10,943 nucleotides of DNA from JAEZDP01 sp964430855 (GCA_964430855.1 CAYSHC010000114.1:1-10943); one strand, 5' to 3'; positions 1-7,424 are shown, counted from the stretch's first letter. A program made the numbers and translations. The notes: generated from the sequence alone by a model not told the origin.

Positions 1-2
1 CG

Positions 3-809
3 TTCATCAACATCGTCGGCCACGGCATGCGCGGCGAGCCGTGGGAGCAGGACCTGAACGACATGGATCCAAGGCTGACCGCGCAGCGCATCCGCGCCAA
101 CCGCGACATCGTCGTGGGCGTGAAGGTGGCGCACTACCGCGGCAGCGAGTGGGAGCCCATCGAGCGCGCGGTGGAGGCTGGCCGGCAGGCCGACGTGCCG
201 GTGATGGTGGACTTCGGCCGGGCCGATCCGCCGCAGTCGATTGACCTGCTGCTCAACAGGTACCTGCGCCCGGGCGACATCCTCACGCACATGTACGCCG
301 ACGTGAGCGACCGCGACACGATCGTGAACGCGCAGGGACAGGTCGAGCCCTTCGTGCTGGCGGCGCGCAAGCGCGGCGTGCTCTTCGACGTCGGCCACGG
401 CGGCGGCAGCTTCGTGTACAGCCAGGCCGTCCCGGCGACGCAGCAGGGGTTCTTCCCCGACGTCATCAGCACGGACCTGCACACGGGCAGCCAGAACGCC
501 GGCATGAAGACCATCCTGAACGTGATGTCGAAGATGCTGAACCTGAACATGCCGCTGACCGACGTGATCCGCGCCAACACCGCGAAGGCCGCCGAGATCA
601 TCAAGCGCCCGGAGCTCGGGCACCTGGGCGTCGGCGCAGAGGCCGACGTCGCGGTGCTCGCCCTGCGCAAGGGCCAGTTCGGCTTCATCGACAGCAGCGG
701 CGCCAGGATGGACGGCTCGCAGCTGCTCGAGTGCGAGATGACGGTGAAGGGCGGGCAGGTGGTGTGGGACCTCAACGGCCGCTCGTACCCGCTGTGGACG
801 GAGCAGTGA
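3..809 (+). CDS. Amidohydrolase/deacetylase family metallohydrolase, 5'-truncated by window edge
   Basis: The reading frame is open from the first bases of the window, so the true start lies upstream; 268 codons are visible before the TGA. The fragment is the C-terminal two thirds of an amidohydrolase-superfamily TIM barrel of the Atu3266/EF0837 deacetylase type (COG3964-like). Visible metal-site signatures, numbered from the first visible codon, are Lys41 in VGVKVA (candidate carboxylated bridging lysine), His96 in DILTHM, the DVGHGGGSF segment with His132, and the ISTDLH segment with Asp158, the catalytic/metal aspartate. A C-terminal beta-sandwich part follows (GAEADVAVL and VKGGQVV), typical of amidohydrolases. 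The N-terminal HxH pair and any signal peptide are outside the window. Characterised relatives deacetylate small acylated compounds, and relatives are often encoded beside SelA-like PLP enzymes, as seen later in this operon. The family is confident; the substrate is unknown. Confidence 0.88.
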   Translation, partial: FINIVGHGMRGEPWEQDLNDMDPRLTAQRIRANRDIVVGVKVAHYRGSEWEPIERAVEAGRQADVPVMVDFGRADPPQSIDLLLNRYLRPGDILTHMYADVSDRDTIVNAQGQVEPFVLAARKRGVLFDVGHGGGSFVYSQAVPATQQGFFPDVISTDLHTGSQNAGMKTILNVMSKMLNLNMPLTDVIRANTAKAAEIIKRPELGHLGVGAEADVAVLALRKGQFGFIDSSGARMDGSQLLECEMTVKGGQVVWDLNGRSYPLWTEQ

Positions 810-1555
810 TGCCTGTCAGCCGTCGCTCCGCGATGGTGGCAGGCGGCGTCCTGGGCGCGCTCGGGATCCTCGCGGTCCCGGGCGTGTGCGGGCAGGCGTC
901 CCCGCAGGGGACGAAGGCGTCGTCGGGCTCGACGATCGTGAGCCTGCGGATGGACGCCGACGTCGCGCCAGCCGCCGACCCGGCGGCGCCGCACTGGCGC
1001 GACGTGCCGCCGGTGCTGCTCGACCGCGACTTCCTGGGCACGCCCATTCCTGGCCGTCTCACGGAGGTGCGGTCCCGGTGGACGCCGACGCACCTCTACC
1101 TGCTCTACAGTTGCCCGTACGACACGCTGACGCTCAGGCCCGAGCTCGACACGGTGAACGAGACGCCGCAGCTGTGGAACTGGGACGTCGCCGAGGCGTT
1201 CATCGGCTGGGACGAGCGCACGATCACCCGCTACAAGGAATTCCAGGTGTCACCGCGCGGCGAGTGGGTAGACCTCGACATCGACCGCGCCGACCAGAAG
1301 AACCAGGCCGGCATGGCGTGGGACTCGGGGTTCGAGGTGGCGGCGCGGATCGACGAGCAGGCGCGCATCTGGTACGGCGAGATGCGGATTCCGTTCGGCG
1401 CCATCGACCCGCGCGGCGCGGCCGCCGGACGGACGCTCCGGGTCGGGCTCTACCGGATTGCCGGGGCGGAGCCGCGCACGTACTATGCGTGGCAACCGAC
1501 AGGCGCGCGGAACTTCCACGTGCCGGAAGCCTTCGGCACCTTGAGGCTGCAGTGA
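809..1555 (+). CDS. Tat-type exported carbohydrate-binding family 9-like (CBM9-like) domain protein
   Basis: This 248-residue protein starts at an ATG overlapping the preceding stop by one base (TGATG). A GGAG five bases upstream supports this start over in-frame starts inside the previous gene. The N-terminus reads SRRSAM followed by a hydrophobic stretch to about residue 27, which looks like a Tat or Sec leader. The rest (about residues 45 to 248) resembles the CBM9-like beta-sandwich: an N-terminal strand with LRMDADVAP, then RWTPTHLYLLYSC, a WNWDVAEAFIGW segment, FQVSPRGEWVDLDIDR near 145-160, and a C-terminal GLYRIAG...FGTLRLQ strand. These are hallmarks of stand-alone CBM9-like proteins in which no catalytic domain is attached. 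It may bind sugar or an envelope ligand for its neighbours. The fold is fairly sure; the ligand is not visible. Confidence 0.82.
   Translation: MPVSRRSAMVAGGVLGALGILAVPGVCGQASPQGTKASSGSTIVSLRMDADVAPAADPAAPHWRDVPPVLLDRDFLGTPIPGRLTEVRSRWTPTHLYLLYSCPYDTLTLRPELDTVNETPQLWNWDVAEAFIGWDERTITRYKEFQVSPRGEWVDLDIDRADQKNQAGMAWDSGFEVAARIDEQARIWYGEMRIPFGAIDPRGAAAGRTLRVGLYRIAGAEPRTYYAWQPTGARNFHVPEAFGTLRLQ
1543..1546 (+). promoter_or_regulatory. Ribosome binding site deciding the GTG start of the DUF362 gene
   Basis: A GAGG lies inside the last codons of the CBM9-like gene, five bases before the GTG at 1552. That GTG overlaps the upstream stop as GTGA and is followed directly by a twin-arginine leader (NRRTFI). 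Together these fix the start at 1552 rather than at in-frame starts hundreds of bases upstream, which would run through the whole preceding gene in another frame. Confidence 0.6.
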
Positions 1556-2748
1556 ACCGACGAACGTTCATCTACAACGCCGCGCTCGGCACGCTGGCGC
1601 TCGTCGCGCGCGGCGAGTCCGTCCGGGGCCAGGATCGCGGCGCCGACACGGTGCTGCGGCCGGGCGGCGCCTACGAGCTGCGTGGCCTGCGCATCGACGT
1701 GCAGGCGCCCGAGGTGTCGTCGCCGCTCGGCATGCCCGGGCTCTTCCCCGGGCGCGTCGTGCAGGTGACCCACGCGCGGGCGTTCGACGGTCCGCGCATC
1801 TCGCCTGCGTCGGTCCGGACCATGGTCGAGCGGGGCATGACGGCGCTGACGGGCGAGAAGACCGTCGGCGACGCGTTCGCAAGGTTCTTCGAGCCGTCGG
1901 ACGTCGTCGCGCTGAAGGTCAACCCGTCGGGCGCGCCCAACACGACGACCTCGGTGCCGCTCGTGCGCGAGATGGTGCGGTGCCTGAACCTCGTCGGCGT
2001 GAAGAGCGACAACATCGTCGTCTACGACCGCAACTCCAACCAGCTCGAGGTGATCGGCTATCACCAGATGCTGCCTCCGGGCGTGCGCGTGGTGGGCCTG
2101 GACCAGCGCTGGGTGGTGGAGGGCGGTGACCGTCCCGGGTACGACCCGGAGGTCTTCTGCGAGATGAACTGCTTCGGCGAGCGGGAGACACGCTCGTACC
2201 TGGCCAGCGTCGTCTCGACGGAGGTCACGAAGATCATCGACCTGCCCTGCCTCAAGGAACACAACGCCTCGGGCGTGACCGGCTGCCTCAAGAACCTGGC
2301 GTACGGGTCGTTCAACAACGTGGCCCGGACGCACGTGCGGCCCAAGACCTATACCGACCCCATCATCGCGGTGATGTGCGCGACGCCGCCGCTGCGCGCC
2401 AAGTCGGTGCTGCACGTGATGGACGGCCTGACTGCCGTCTACCACGCAGGTCCGTTCTCGTGGAACCCCGACTTCCACTGGCGCGCCAACACGCTGCTGT
2501 TCGGCACCGACCCCGTCGCGATGGACCGGATCGAGCTGGAGATCGTCGAGGCGAAGCGCCGCGAACTGAAGGTGCCATCGCTCTTCGACCACAACCCGGA
2601 GTACCTGGCCAGGGGCGGCGAGATGTCGCAGACGGCGTTCCGGAACAACTACTTCCGCGAGCCGTCGCACATCCGCACGGCGGGGAGCCTCGGCCTCGGT
2701 GAGTACGACCTCGAGAGGATCGACCACCGCCACCTGGAGCTGGCGTGA
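1552..2748 (+). CDS. Tat-exported DUF362 domain-containing protein
   Basis: This 398-residue protein begins at GTG in a GTGA overlap with the CBM9-like gene. The N-terminus (NRRTFIYNAALGTLALVARG) has a twin-arginine motif and a short hydrophobic core, a Tat-type leader. The DUF362 domain covers roughly residues 110 to 330: DVVALKVNPSG near 117-127, a receiver-like strand NIVVYDRN near 154, then the family hallmark IIDLPCLKEHNASGVTG and CLKNLAYGSFNNVARTH near 228-261. VMDGLTAVYHAG and FGTDPVAMDRIELEIV follow toward the C-terminus. Six cysteines are visible in the mature part (144, 203, 207, 233, 245, 276), including a CxxxC pair at 203/207, though no classical 4Fe-4S ferredoxin motif. DUF362 proteins have no settled biochemical role; links to redox cofactors or metal clusters have been proposed. 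The Tat route would suit a protein that folds with a cofactor before export. The family call is strong, the function unknown. Confidence 0.9.
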   Translation: MNRRTFIYNAALGTLALVARGESVRGQDRGADTVLRPGGAYELRGLRIDVQAPEVSSPLGMPGLFPGRVVQVTHARAFDGPRISPASVRTMVERGMTALTGEKTVGDAFARFFEPSDVVALKVNPSGAPNTTTSVPLVREMVRCLNLVGVKSDNIVVYDRNSNQLEVIGYHQMLPPGVRVVGLDQRWVVEGGDRPGYDPEVFCEMNCFGERETRSYLASVVSTEVTKIIDLPCLKEHNASGVTGCLKNLAYGSFNNVARTHVRPKTYTDPIIAVMCATPPLRAKSVLHVMDGLTAVYHAGPFSWNPDFHWRANTLLFGTDPVAMDRIELEIVEAKRRELKVPSLFDHNPEYLARGGEMSQTAFRNNYFREPSHIRTAGSLGLGEYDLERIDHRHLELA

Positions 2749-3800
2749 TGCAGGACCGATCGCCGACAGCGCGCGCCGACTGGCCGGCCCTTCTCGGCAC
2801 GGTCGCCCGCGACGGGGGGCACGCCCCGCGGCGGCGTACCGCGCCCACCGACCTCCTCTGGAAGGTCTCGCTGCCCGACAGCGTGCGGTCGAGCCCCGTC
2901 CTCGCGGACGGCGTGCTCTACGTGACATGCCGTGACGGCTGGCTGCGCGCGCTCGACGCCGCGACGGGACGTGCCCGCTGGACGGTGCAGGCGCCCGCGT
3001 CGCTGCATTCGACGCCTGCCGTCGTCGGCGACCTCGTTCTGTTCGGCGGCGACGACGGGAAGGTGCGCGCCGTGGAGCGGACGGCCGGCGTCCTGCGGTG
3101 GGAGGTCGCGCTCGACGGACCGATTTGGGCGTCGCCTGTCGTGCGCGACGGGCTGGTGTTTGTGGGGTCGTCGGGCGGCGACTTCGGCGCCTTCGACCTC
3201 GCGGACGGCCGCCGGCGCTGGCTGCGGCAGTTCGAGGCCCGCATCCACTCGACGGCGCACGCAGGCGATGGCCGCGTGATCTTCGGCATGAGCGACGGCC
3301 GCGTGCTGGCACTGGCCGCCGGCAGCGGCGAGGACGTGTGGACGTACCAGGCCGACGACAGCGTGTCGGCGGCCCCGGCCGTCAGCGACGGCGTCGTGGT
3401 GGTCGGGTCGGAGGACTACGGCATCTACGGCCTCGACGCCGCCACCGGCGAGCGCCGCTGGCGCGTGCAGACGGGGCTCGGCGTGAGCAGCTCCGCGGCC
3501 GTGCACGGCGGTGTCGCCTATGTCGGCGGAAAGGACGGCCACCTGTATGCGCTCGACGTCCGCGACGGGCGCGAGCGCTGGAAGGCGCTGTCGATCCGGC
3601 AGATCACGGCGGCACCGGTGGCGGGCGAAAGCCTCGTGTGCATCCAGGGGTTCTGGGGATCGACGATCGCCCACGACGCCGCCACCGGCGAGGTCCTCTG
3701 GCGCGCGAGCCTCGGGGGATCGCTTCAGTCGACGCCCGTGATCACCGACGAGGCGATCTTCCTCGCGACGTATCCGGGAGTGGTCTATGCCCTCAGGTGA
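2748..3800 (+). CDS. PQQ-like beta-propeller repeat protein (eight 40-residue repeats)
   Basis: This 350-residue protein starts at the ATG overlapping the DUF362 stop by one base (TGATG); a GTG one codon earlier (2745) is an equally spaced alternative behind the GGAG at 2736-2739. After a polar N-terminus containing DWPALLGTVARDGGHAP, which resembles the usual opening of PQQ/BamB-like propellers, eight repeats follow. Each has a tryptophan, then SSP/STP, an inner GxVYVG strand, xDG, ALDaxTG and the next tryptophan. Tryptophans fall at residues 38, 78, 118, 158, 198, 238, 278 and 318. This predicts an eight-bladed propeller like those of quinoproteins or BamB. No PQQ/metal ligand set is evident, so it may be a scaffold or binding protein rather than a dehydrogenase. 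Unusually for the operon, no signal peptide or membrane segment is visible. Confidence 0.88.
   Translation: MQDRSPTARADWPALLGTVARDGGHAPRRRTAPTDLLWKVSLPDSVRSSPVLADGVLYVTCRDGWLRALDAATGRARWTVQAPASLHSTPAVVGDLVLFGGDDGKVRAVERTAGVLRWEVALDGPIWASPVVRDGLVFVGSSGGDFGAFDLADGRRRWLRQFEARIHSTAHAGDGRVIFGMSDGRVLALAAGSGEDVWTYQADDSVSAAPAVSDGVVVVGSEDYGIYGLDAATGERRWRVQTGLGVSSSAAVHGGVAYVGGKDGHLYALDVRDGRERWKALSIRQITAAPVAGESLVCIQGFWGSTIAHDAATGEVLWRASLGGSLQSTPVITDEAIFLATYPGVVYALR
2859..3797 (+). repeat. Eight in-phase protein repeats of exactly 40 codons (propeller blades)
   Basis: Within the propeller gene the repeated unit has a constant length of 40 codons (120 bases), with no insertion or deletion between consecutive tryptophans. 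The final unit stops at 33 residues, at the end of the ALR strand, and the seven residues before Trp38 could complete it, as in a ring closed by its N-terminal strand. A 19-base identical stretch (3434-3452 and 3674-3692) lies in units 5 and 7, exactly 240 bases apart. This is a coding repeat, not a DNA tandem array. Confidence 0.85.
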
Positions 3801-4815
3801 GCGTGCGGCGGGCCGGCCGGCGCGAACCCGACGCGGGCGGATCCTGGCCGTGGCCGCTGCGGTGACCGTGATGGCGTCGGGCCCGCTGCGTCCGGCGACC
3901 GCGCAGCCGGCCGCTGCGCGCGTGTACGCGGCACAGCGAGTCGCCATGGGTACGGTGTTCCGCATCCTCGTGCACGCGCCGGCGATGCCGCCGGGCGACG
4001 TCCGCGGCGCCGTGGAGGCCGCGCTCGACGAAGTAGCCCGTCTCGACCGGATCCTCAGCCACTACGACGCGGAGAGCGAGGCCTCGCGCCTCGTGCGTCA
4101 GCCCGTCGGCGAGACCATCGAGGTGTCGGCGAGCCTCTACGACGCGCTTGCGCGCGCGCTCGAAATGACCCGGCTGACCAGCGGACGGTTCGACGTGACC
4201 GTCGGCCCCCTCGTCGAGCTGTGGCGCGCTGCCGACGGCGGGGACACGCCGCCGCCCGAGGCGCTCGAGGCGGCCAGGCGGTGCGTCGGCAGCGACAAGC
4301 TCACGCTCGTCGCGCCGCGCGGCGTCCGCCTCGCGGCGCCCTGCATGCGCCTCGACTTCGGCGCCATCGGCAAGGGCATTGCTGTCGATCGCGCGACCGA
4401 CGTGCTGCGGGCGCACGGCATCACCTCGGCGAGCGTCAACGCCGGCGGCAGCACCATCATGGCCATCGGCACCGCGCCCGGCGAGGCCGGCTGGCCCGTG
4501 CAGGCGGCCGGCGCCGACCAGCCCGTGATGCTCCGCGACGAGGCGCTGTCGACCTCGGAGGCGACCACGGAGCTGATCGCCATCGGCGCGGGGCAGCCGG
4601 AGACCAGCAGGGCCACGGTCTCGGTGCGCGCCGCGGACGCGACGACCGCCGATGCGCTGTCAACGGCGCTGCTGCTCTCGCCCGTCGACGCGGGCCGCGC
4701 GATCGTCGGCCACATCGGCGGGGCATCGGCATGGTGGACCGGGCCCGACGGCACGGTGACCGCGGTTGCCGGCCCGGCGGCGCAGGTGGCCCTTCACGGA
4801 GGTCCGACGCGATGA
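3787..4815 (+). CDS. ApbE-like FAD:protein FMN transferase homologue with a degenerate motif
   Basis: This 342-residue protein overlaps the propeller gene by 14 bases; a GGGAG six bases upstream supports the ATG. The N-terminus has basic residues and a hydrophobic stretch (about residues 19-40, ending ATAQ), a likely export leader. ApbE signatures in order: MGTVFRI (54-60), LDRILSHYDAESEASRL (86-102), SGRFDVTVGPLVELW (132-146), LDFGAIGKGIAVDRA (189-203), VNAGG (217-221), LSTSE (255-259) and ADALSTALL (288-296), where Asp289 and Thr293 match the family's divalent-metal site. Authentic ApbE enzymes use FAD and magnesium to attach FMN covalently to a threonine or serine of exported flavoproteins. 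Here the usual HIIDPRTG-type segment between STS and VSV is shortened and unrecognisable (IGAGQP), so activity may be altered. No FMN-binding-domain substrate is visible in the window. The family is confident; activity is uncertain. Confidence 0.88.
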   Translation: MPSGERAAGRPARTRRGRILAVAAAVTVMASGPLRPATAQPAAARVYAAQRVAMGTVFRILVHAPAMPPGDVRGAVEAALDEVARLDRILSHYDAESEASRLVRQPVGETIEVSASLYDALARALEMTRLTSGRFDVTVGPLVELWRAADGGDTPPPEALEAARRCVGSDKLTLVAPRGVRLAAPCMRLDFGAIGKGIAVDRATDVLRAHGITSASVNAGGSTIMAIGTAPGEAGWPVQAAGADQPVMLRDEALSTSEATTELIAIGAGQPETSRATVSVRAADATTADALSTALLLSPVDAGRAIVGHIGGASAWWTGPDGTVTAVAGPAAQVALHGGPTR

Positions 4816-6152
4816 GGGCCCGAACGACGGCCATCCTCCTGGCATGCCTGATACTGCTGTCGGCTGCGCCGGCGGCACGGGCCGAGACGCTCGTGCGGTG
4901 GACACTCGATGGCATCCCGTCGCCGGAGGCACTCGGCCTTCGCACGATCGTCCTGCCGCTCGAGCGGCGCGACGCCGTCGAGACGGCCGCGCGGCTCGGC
5001 TATCGCGTGCTGGTCGAGGGCGACGCGGCGGCACTGACGGCGGCGCCCTTGCCCGCGTCGGCGCGCGGCGGCGTCGTCGTGCGCGGGCCGCTGACCGACG
5101 GGCAGCGACGGGCGCTCGAGAAGGCGCTGCCCGACGGCACCGCGCGCATCCTGACGGTCGAGGAAGGGGCGTGGCCGCACGTCCGGCTCAACGCCGTGAC
5201 CAACAACAACGGCGTGCTCCAGGTGGCCGGCCGCACGGCGCAGCCGTGGCTCGAGCACAACGGCGCGCTCGTGGAGGTCGCCGGTCTGCGTCGCGATCCG
5301 TCCGTGCTCCTGACCTACGAGTGGGTGCCGCAGACGGTGGCCGACGCGGACGCCGGGCCTGACGTCGAACACTACCTGGTGGCGATCGCCGACGCGGGAA
5401 GCAGCGGCGCGTCGCTGCTGCTGCCGCTGCACGAGCGTCTCCAGGAGGGGCTGCTCCGGGGGCTGCCCGACGCACGGCGGACGTGGACGGTCATCAGCCA
5501 GGCGATGGCGTTCTACGTATGGGAGCTTCCGCGGCGGTACGAACGCGTCGCCGACGTGACGGTGGTGGCCGCCGAACCGGCAGCGGCCATCGCCGTGCTC
5601 GACCTGCTCGGACGCCACAACGTGGCCTTCGACGTCGTGCCGCCGTCGGCGCTCGACGCTGCGTCGCTGCCGCGCGCGGTCGTGCTGCTCGAGCCTCCGG
5701 CCCCGCCCCTTGCCGAGGCCCTGGCCGCCCACCAGGCCGCGGGCCACGTCGTCGTTCGCGCCGACGAGCCCGTCACCGACCCGAACGTCTTCGCGATCGA
5801 CGTCCGCAACAGGCTGGGACGCGAACGCCGGACCGTCGACGTCTGGAACGGCATCACCGTGCTCGTCACCGCCTGGCGCGACGCGCGCGACGGGGTCGTG
5901 GTGCTCGACGTGGTGAACTACGCCGCCGAGCGGCGCCCGGTGCAGCTGCGCGTACGGGGCACGTTCGCCTCGGCGCAGCTCGAGACGCCGGGCAGGGATG
6001 CCGTGCTGATACCCTTCACTCAACGCGACGGCGCTGCGGAGCTCGTGCTGCCTGACCTTCTCGTCGGGGCACGCGTGTTCCTGACGCCCGTCCCCGCGAC
6101 GACGACAGACATGAACAGCCAGGCGGCGTCGATGCCGCGACACGACCGATGA
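4812..6152 (+). CDS. Secreted protein of unknown function with possible C-terminal beta-sandwich
   Basis: I do not recognise this 446-residue protein. The ATG overlaps the ApbE-like stop as ATGA, and GGAGG lies nine bases upstream. A clear Sec signal peptide is present: MRART, a leucine/alanine-rich core, and a probable cut after AARA near residue 24. The mature part can be split by eye. Residues about 25-120 are a short alpha/beta segment with LGLRTIVLP. Residues 120-240 include RLNAVTNNNGVLQVAG, RTAQPWLEHNGALVEV and LLTYEWVPQ. Residues 245-320 alternate strands and helices (VTVVAAEP, AVVLLEPP, HVVVRADEP) like a Rossmann or glutamine-amidotransferase-like domain. Residues 340-425 resemble the beta-sandwich that ends many glycoside hydrolases (VVVLDVVNYAAERRPVQLRV). 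The arrangement hints at a glycoside-hydrolase-like or scaffold protein, but no catalytic pair can be named. Its place in the operon implies an extracytoplasmic role. Confidence 0.72.
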   Translation: MRARTTAILLACLILLSAAPAARAETLVRWTLDGIPSPEALGLRTIVLPLERRDAVETAARLGYRVLVEGDAAALTAAPLPASARGGVVVRGPLTDGQRRALEKALPDGTARILTVEEGAWPHVRLNAVTNNNGVLQVAGRTAQPWLEHNGALVEVAGLRRDPSVLLTYEWVPQTVADADAGPDVEHYLVAIADAGSSGASLLLPLHERLQEGLLRGLPDARRTWTVISQAMAFYVWELPRRYERVADVTVVAAEPAAAIAVLDLLGRHNVAFDVVPPSALDAASLPRAVVLLEPPAPPLAEALAAHQAAGHVVVRADEPVTDPNVFAIDVRNRLGRERRTVDVWNGITVLVTAWRDARDGVVVLDVVNYAAERRPVQLRVRGTFASAQLETPGRDAVLIPFTQRDGAAELVLPDLLVGARVFLTPVPATTTDMNSQAASMPRHDR

Positions 6153-7381
6153 ACGTTCGATGCCGTCACGGCGCCGCACTGGCGCTGCTGCTTGCCTTCC
6201 TGACTGCGGCCTGCGCCCGTGAGGAAGCGCCTCCGGCCCGCGCCGCCGACACCGCTCAGGCGCCCGCGTCGAGTGTCGCCTCGGCCGCCGCCCGCCGTGT
6301 CCTGCGGCCCGCCGGCTTTCCGGCGGACCGTCCGTACTCGTTCGGCGTGCGCGTCGGCGACGCCGTCTACCTGGCCGGGCAGCTCGGCGTCGACCCCGTC
6401 ACCGGGGCGTCAGGGGACGGCATCGCCGCGCAGACGCGCCAGGCCATGGAGAACATCGGCGCCATCCTGGCCGCCGAGGGACTCGGCCATCAGCACCTCG
6501 TGAAGTGTCACGTCTTCCTCGCGTCCATGGACGACTACGCGACGATGAACGAGGTCTACGGGAGCTACTTCGAGGGGCGCGTTCCCGCCCGGACGACCGT
6601 GGAAGCCGCGGCCGTGCCGGGGAACTCGCTGGTCGAGATCGCCTGCATCGCCCACGCCGACCTGTCGGCCATCAGCGTCGTCCGTCCGCCGGACGGGACG
6701 TTGCCGGCGCCGCTCGGGCCGTACTCGGCGGCGGTGTGGGCCGGCGACGTGCTGTACCTCTCGGGGATGGGCGGGCAGGACCCGAAGGATCGCCGTGTGG
6801 CCGACGACGTGCCTGGGCAGGTTACGGGGACGCTCGCCAACATCGGCACCACGCTCACCGCGGCCGGCCTCGGGTTCGGGGACGTCGTGGCGACGACGGC
6901 GTACGTGACGACGCCCGACGAGATGGCGGGCTTCGAGGACGCGTTCGCGGCGCCGTTCCCGGGACGGCGCGCGCCCGCGTTCGGCCCGGTGTTCCTCCCG
7001 CGCCTGCCCGGACCGATCAAGGTAGAGCTGACGTTCGTGGCGGCCCGACCCGGCGTCGCGCGCGTGCAGACGCCCCTCGTGACGGCGCCGGAGGCCGGTG
7101 ACATCGCCGCGCAGGTGCGCGCCGCCTTCGCGAAGGCGCGGCACGAGGTCGAGGCCGGGGGCCTTTCGTGGAACGACGTGGTGGACGTCAGGGTGCTGCT
7201 CGCCGACCTGAAGGACATGGCCGCCATGAACGAGGTGTACCGCGAGACGTTTTCGCAGGATCCGCCCGCGCGGACCACCGTGCAGGTGACGCCGCAGGGC
7301 GACGCGCTGGTGCAGATCGGCGTCACGGCCGTCGGGCAGGGGTCGGCTGACGGCACGACGGGCCGTCCGTCGGGCAGGTAG
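6149..7381 (+). CDS. Lipoprotein-like protein with three tandem RidA (YjgF/YER057c/UK114) domains
   Basis: This 410-residue protein starts at an ATG overlapping the previous stop as ATGA; no strong ribosome site is visible, so coupling is likely. The N-terminus is a signal sequence with ALALLLAF and LTAAC, making Cys22 a plausible but non-ideal lipobox cysteine (Thr at -3). A low-complexity Ala/Pro linker follows to about residue 50. Three RidA-like units are visible. Unit 1 (about 54-172) is complete, with VYLAGQLG, MNEVYGSYF, PARTTVE and VEIACIA; Arg148 and Glu163 match the ligand-contacting Arg and nearby Glu of active RidA. Unit 2 (about 176-299) has LGPYSAAV and VLYLSGMGG, but PAF replaces PAR (Phe278). 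Unit 3 (about 304-395) lacks the first strand but keeps MNEVY and PARTTVQ (Arg375), with VQI instead of VEI. RidA proteins deaminate enamines/imines released by PLP enzymes, and a PLP enzyme gene follows. Confidence 0.9.
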   Translation: MNVRCRHGAALALLLAFLTAACAREEAPPARAADTAQAPASSVASAAARRVLRPAGFPADRPYSFGVRVGDAVYLAGQLGVDPVTGASGDGIAAQTRQAMENIGAILAAEGLGHQHLVKCHVFLASMDDYATMNEVYGSYFEGRVPARTTVEAAAVPGNSLVEIACIAHADLSAISVVRPPDGTLPAPLGPYSAAVWAGDVLYLSGMGGQDPKDRRVADDVPGQVTGTLANIGTTLTAAGLGFGDVVATTAYVTTPDEMAGFEDAFAAPFPGRRAPAFGPVFLPRLPGPIKVELTFVAARPGVARVQTPLVTAPEAGDIAAQVRAAFAKARHEVEAGGLSWNDVVDVRVLLADLKDMAAMNEVYRETFSQDPPARTTVQVTPQGDALVQIGVTAVGQGSADGTTGRPSGR

Positions 7382-7411
7382 GAGGACGGCTCGCGAGGCC
7401 GCCCATTGATC

Positions 7412-7418
7412 GAAGGGA
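7412..7418 (+). promoter_or_regulatory. Ribosome binding site of the PLP-enzyme gene
   Basis: GAAGGGA lies six bases before the ATG at 7425, in the 43-base gap after the RidA gene. This is the only non-overlapping junction in the plus-strand operon, so this gene has its own initiation site. No promoter-like sequence or terminator is evident in the gap. Confidence 0.6.
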
Positions 7419-7424
7419 AACGCC

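Noticed and set aside
886..1551. N-terminal extension of the DUF362 frame back to 886
   Set aside because: It would overlap the CBM9-like gene in another frame with an Arg/Ala-rich sequence, whereas GTG at 1552 has a ribosome site, a stop-start overlap and a Tat leader.
1483..3312. Long minus-strand open frame (609 codons) opposite the DUF362 and propeller genes
   Set aside because: It lies antisense to two well-supported genes, is rich in Arg/His/Ala low-complexity sequence and shows no domain. Such frames are expected in very GC-rich DNA.
2649..3965. Minus-strand open frame of 438 codons opposite the propeller gene
   Set aside because: Shadow of the periodic propeller codons, with no recognisable motif or start context.
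4794..6179. Minus-strand open frame of 461 codons opposite the unknown secreted gene
   Set aside because: The plus-strand frame has a signal peptide, a GGAGG site and ATGA overlaps at both ends; the antisense frame is Arg/His-rich with no domain.
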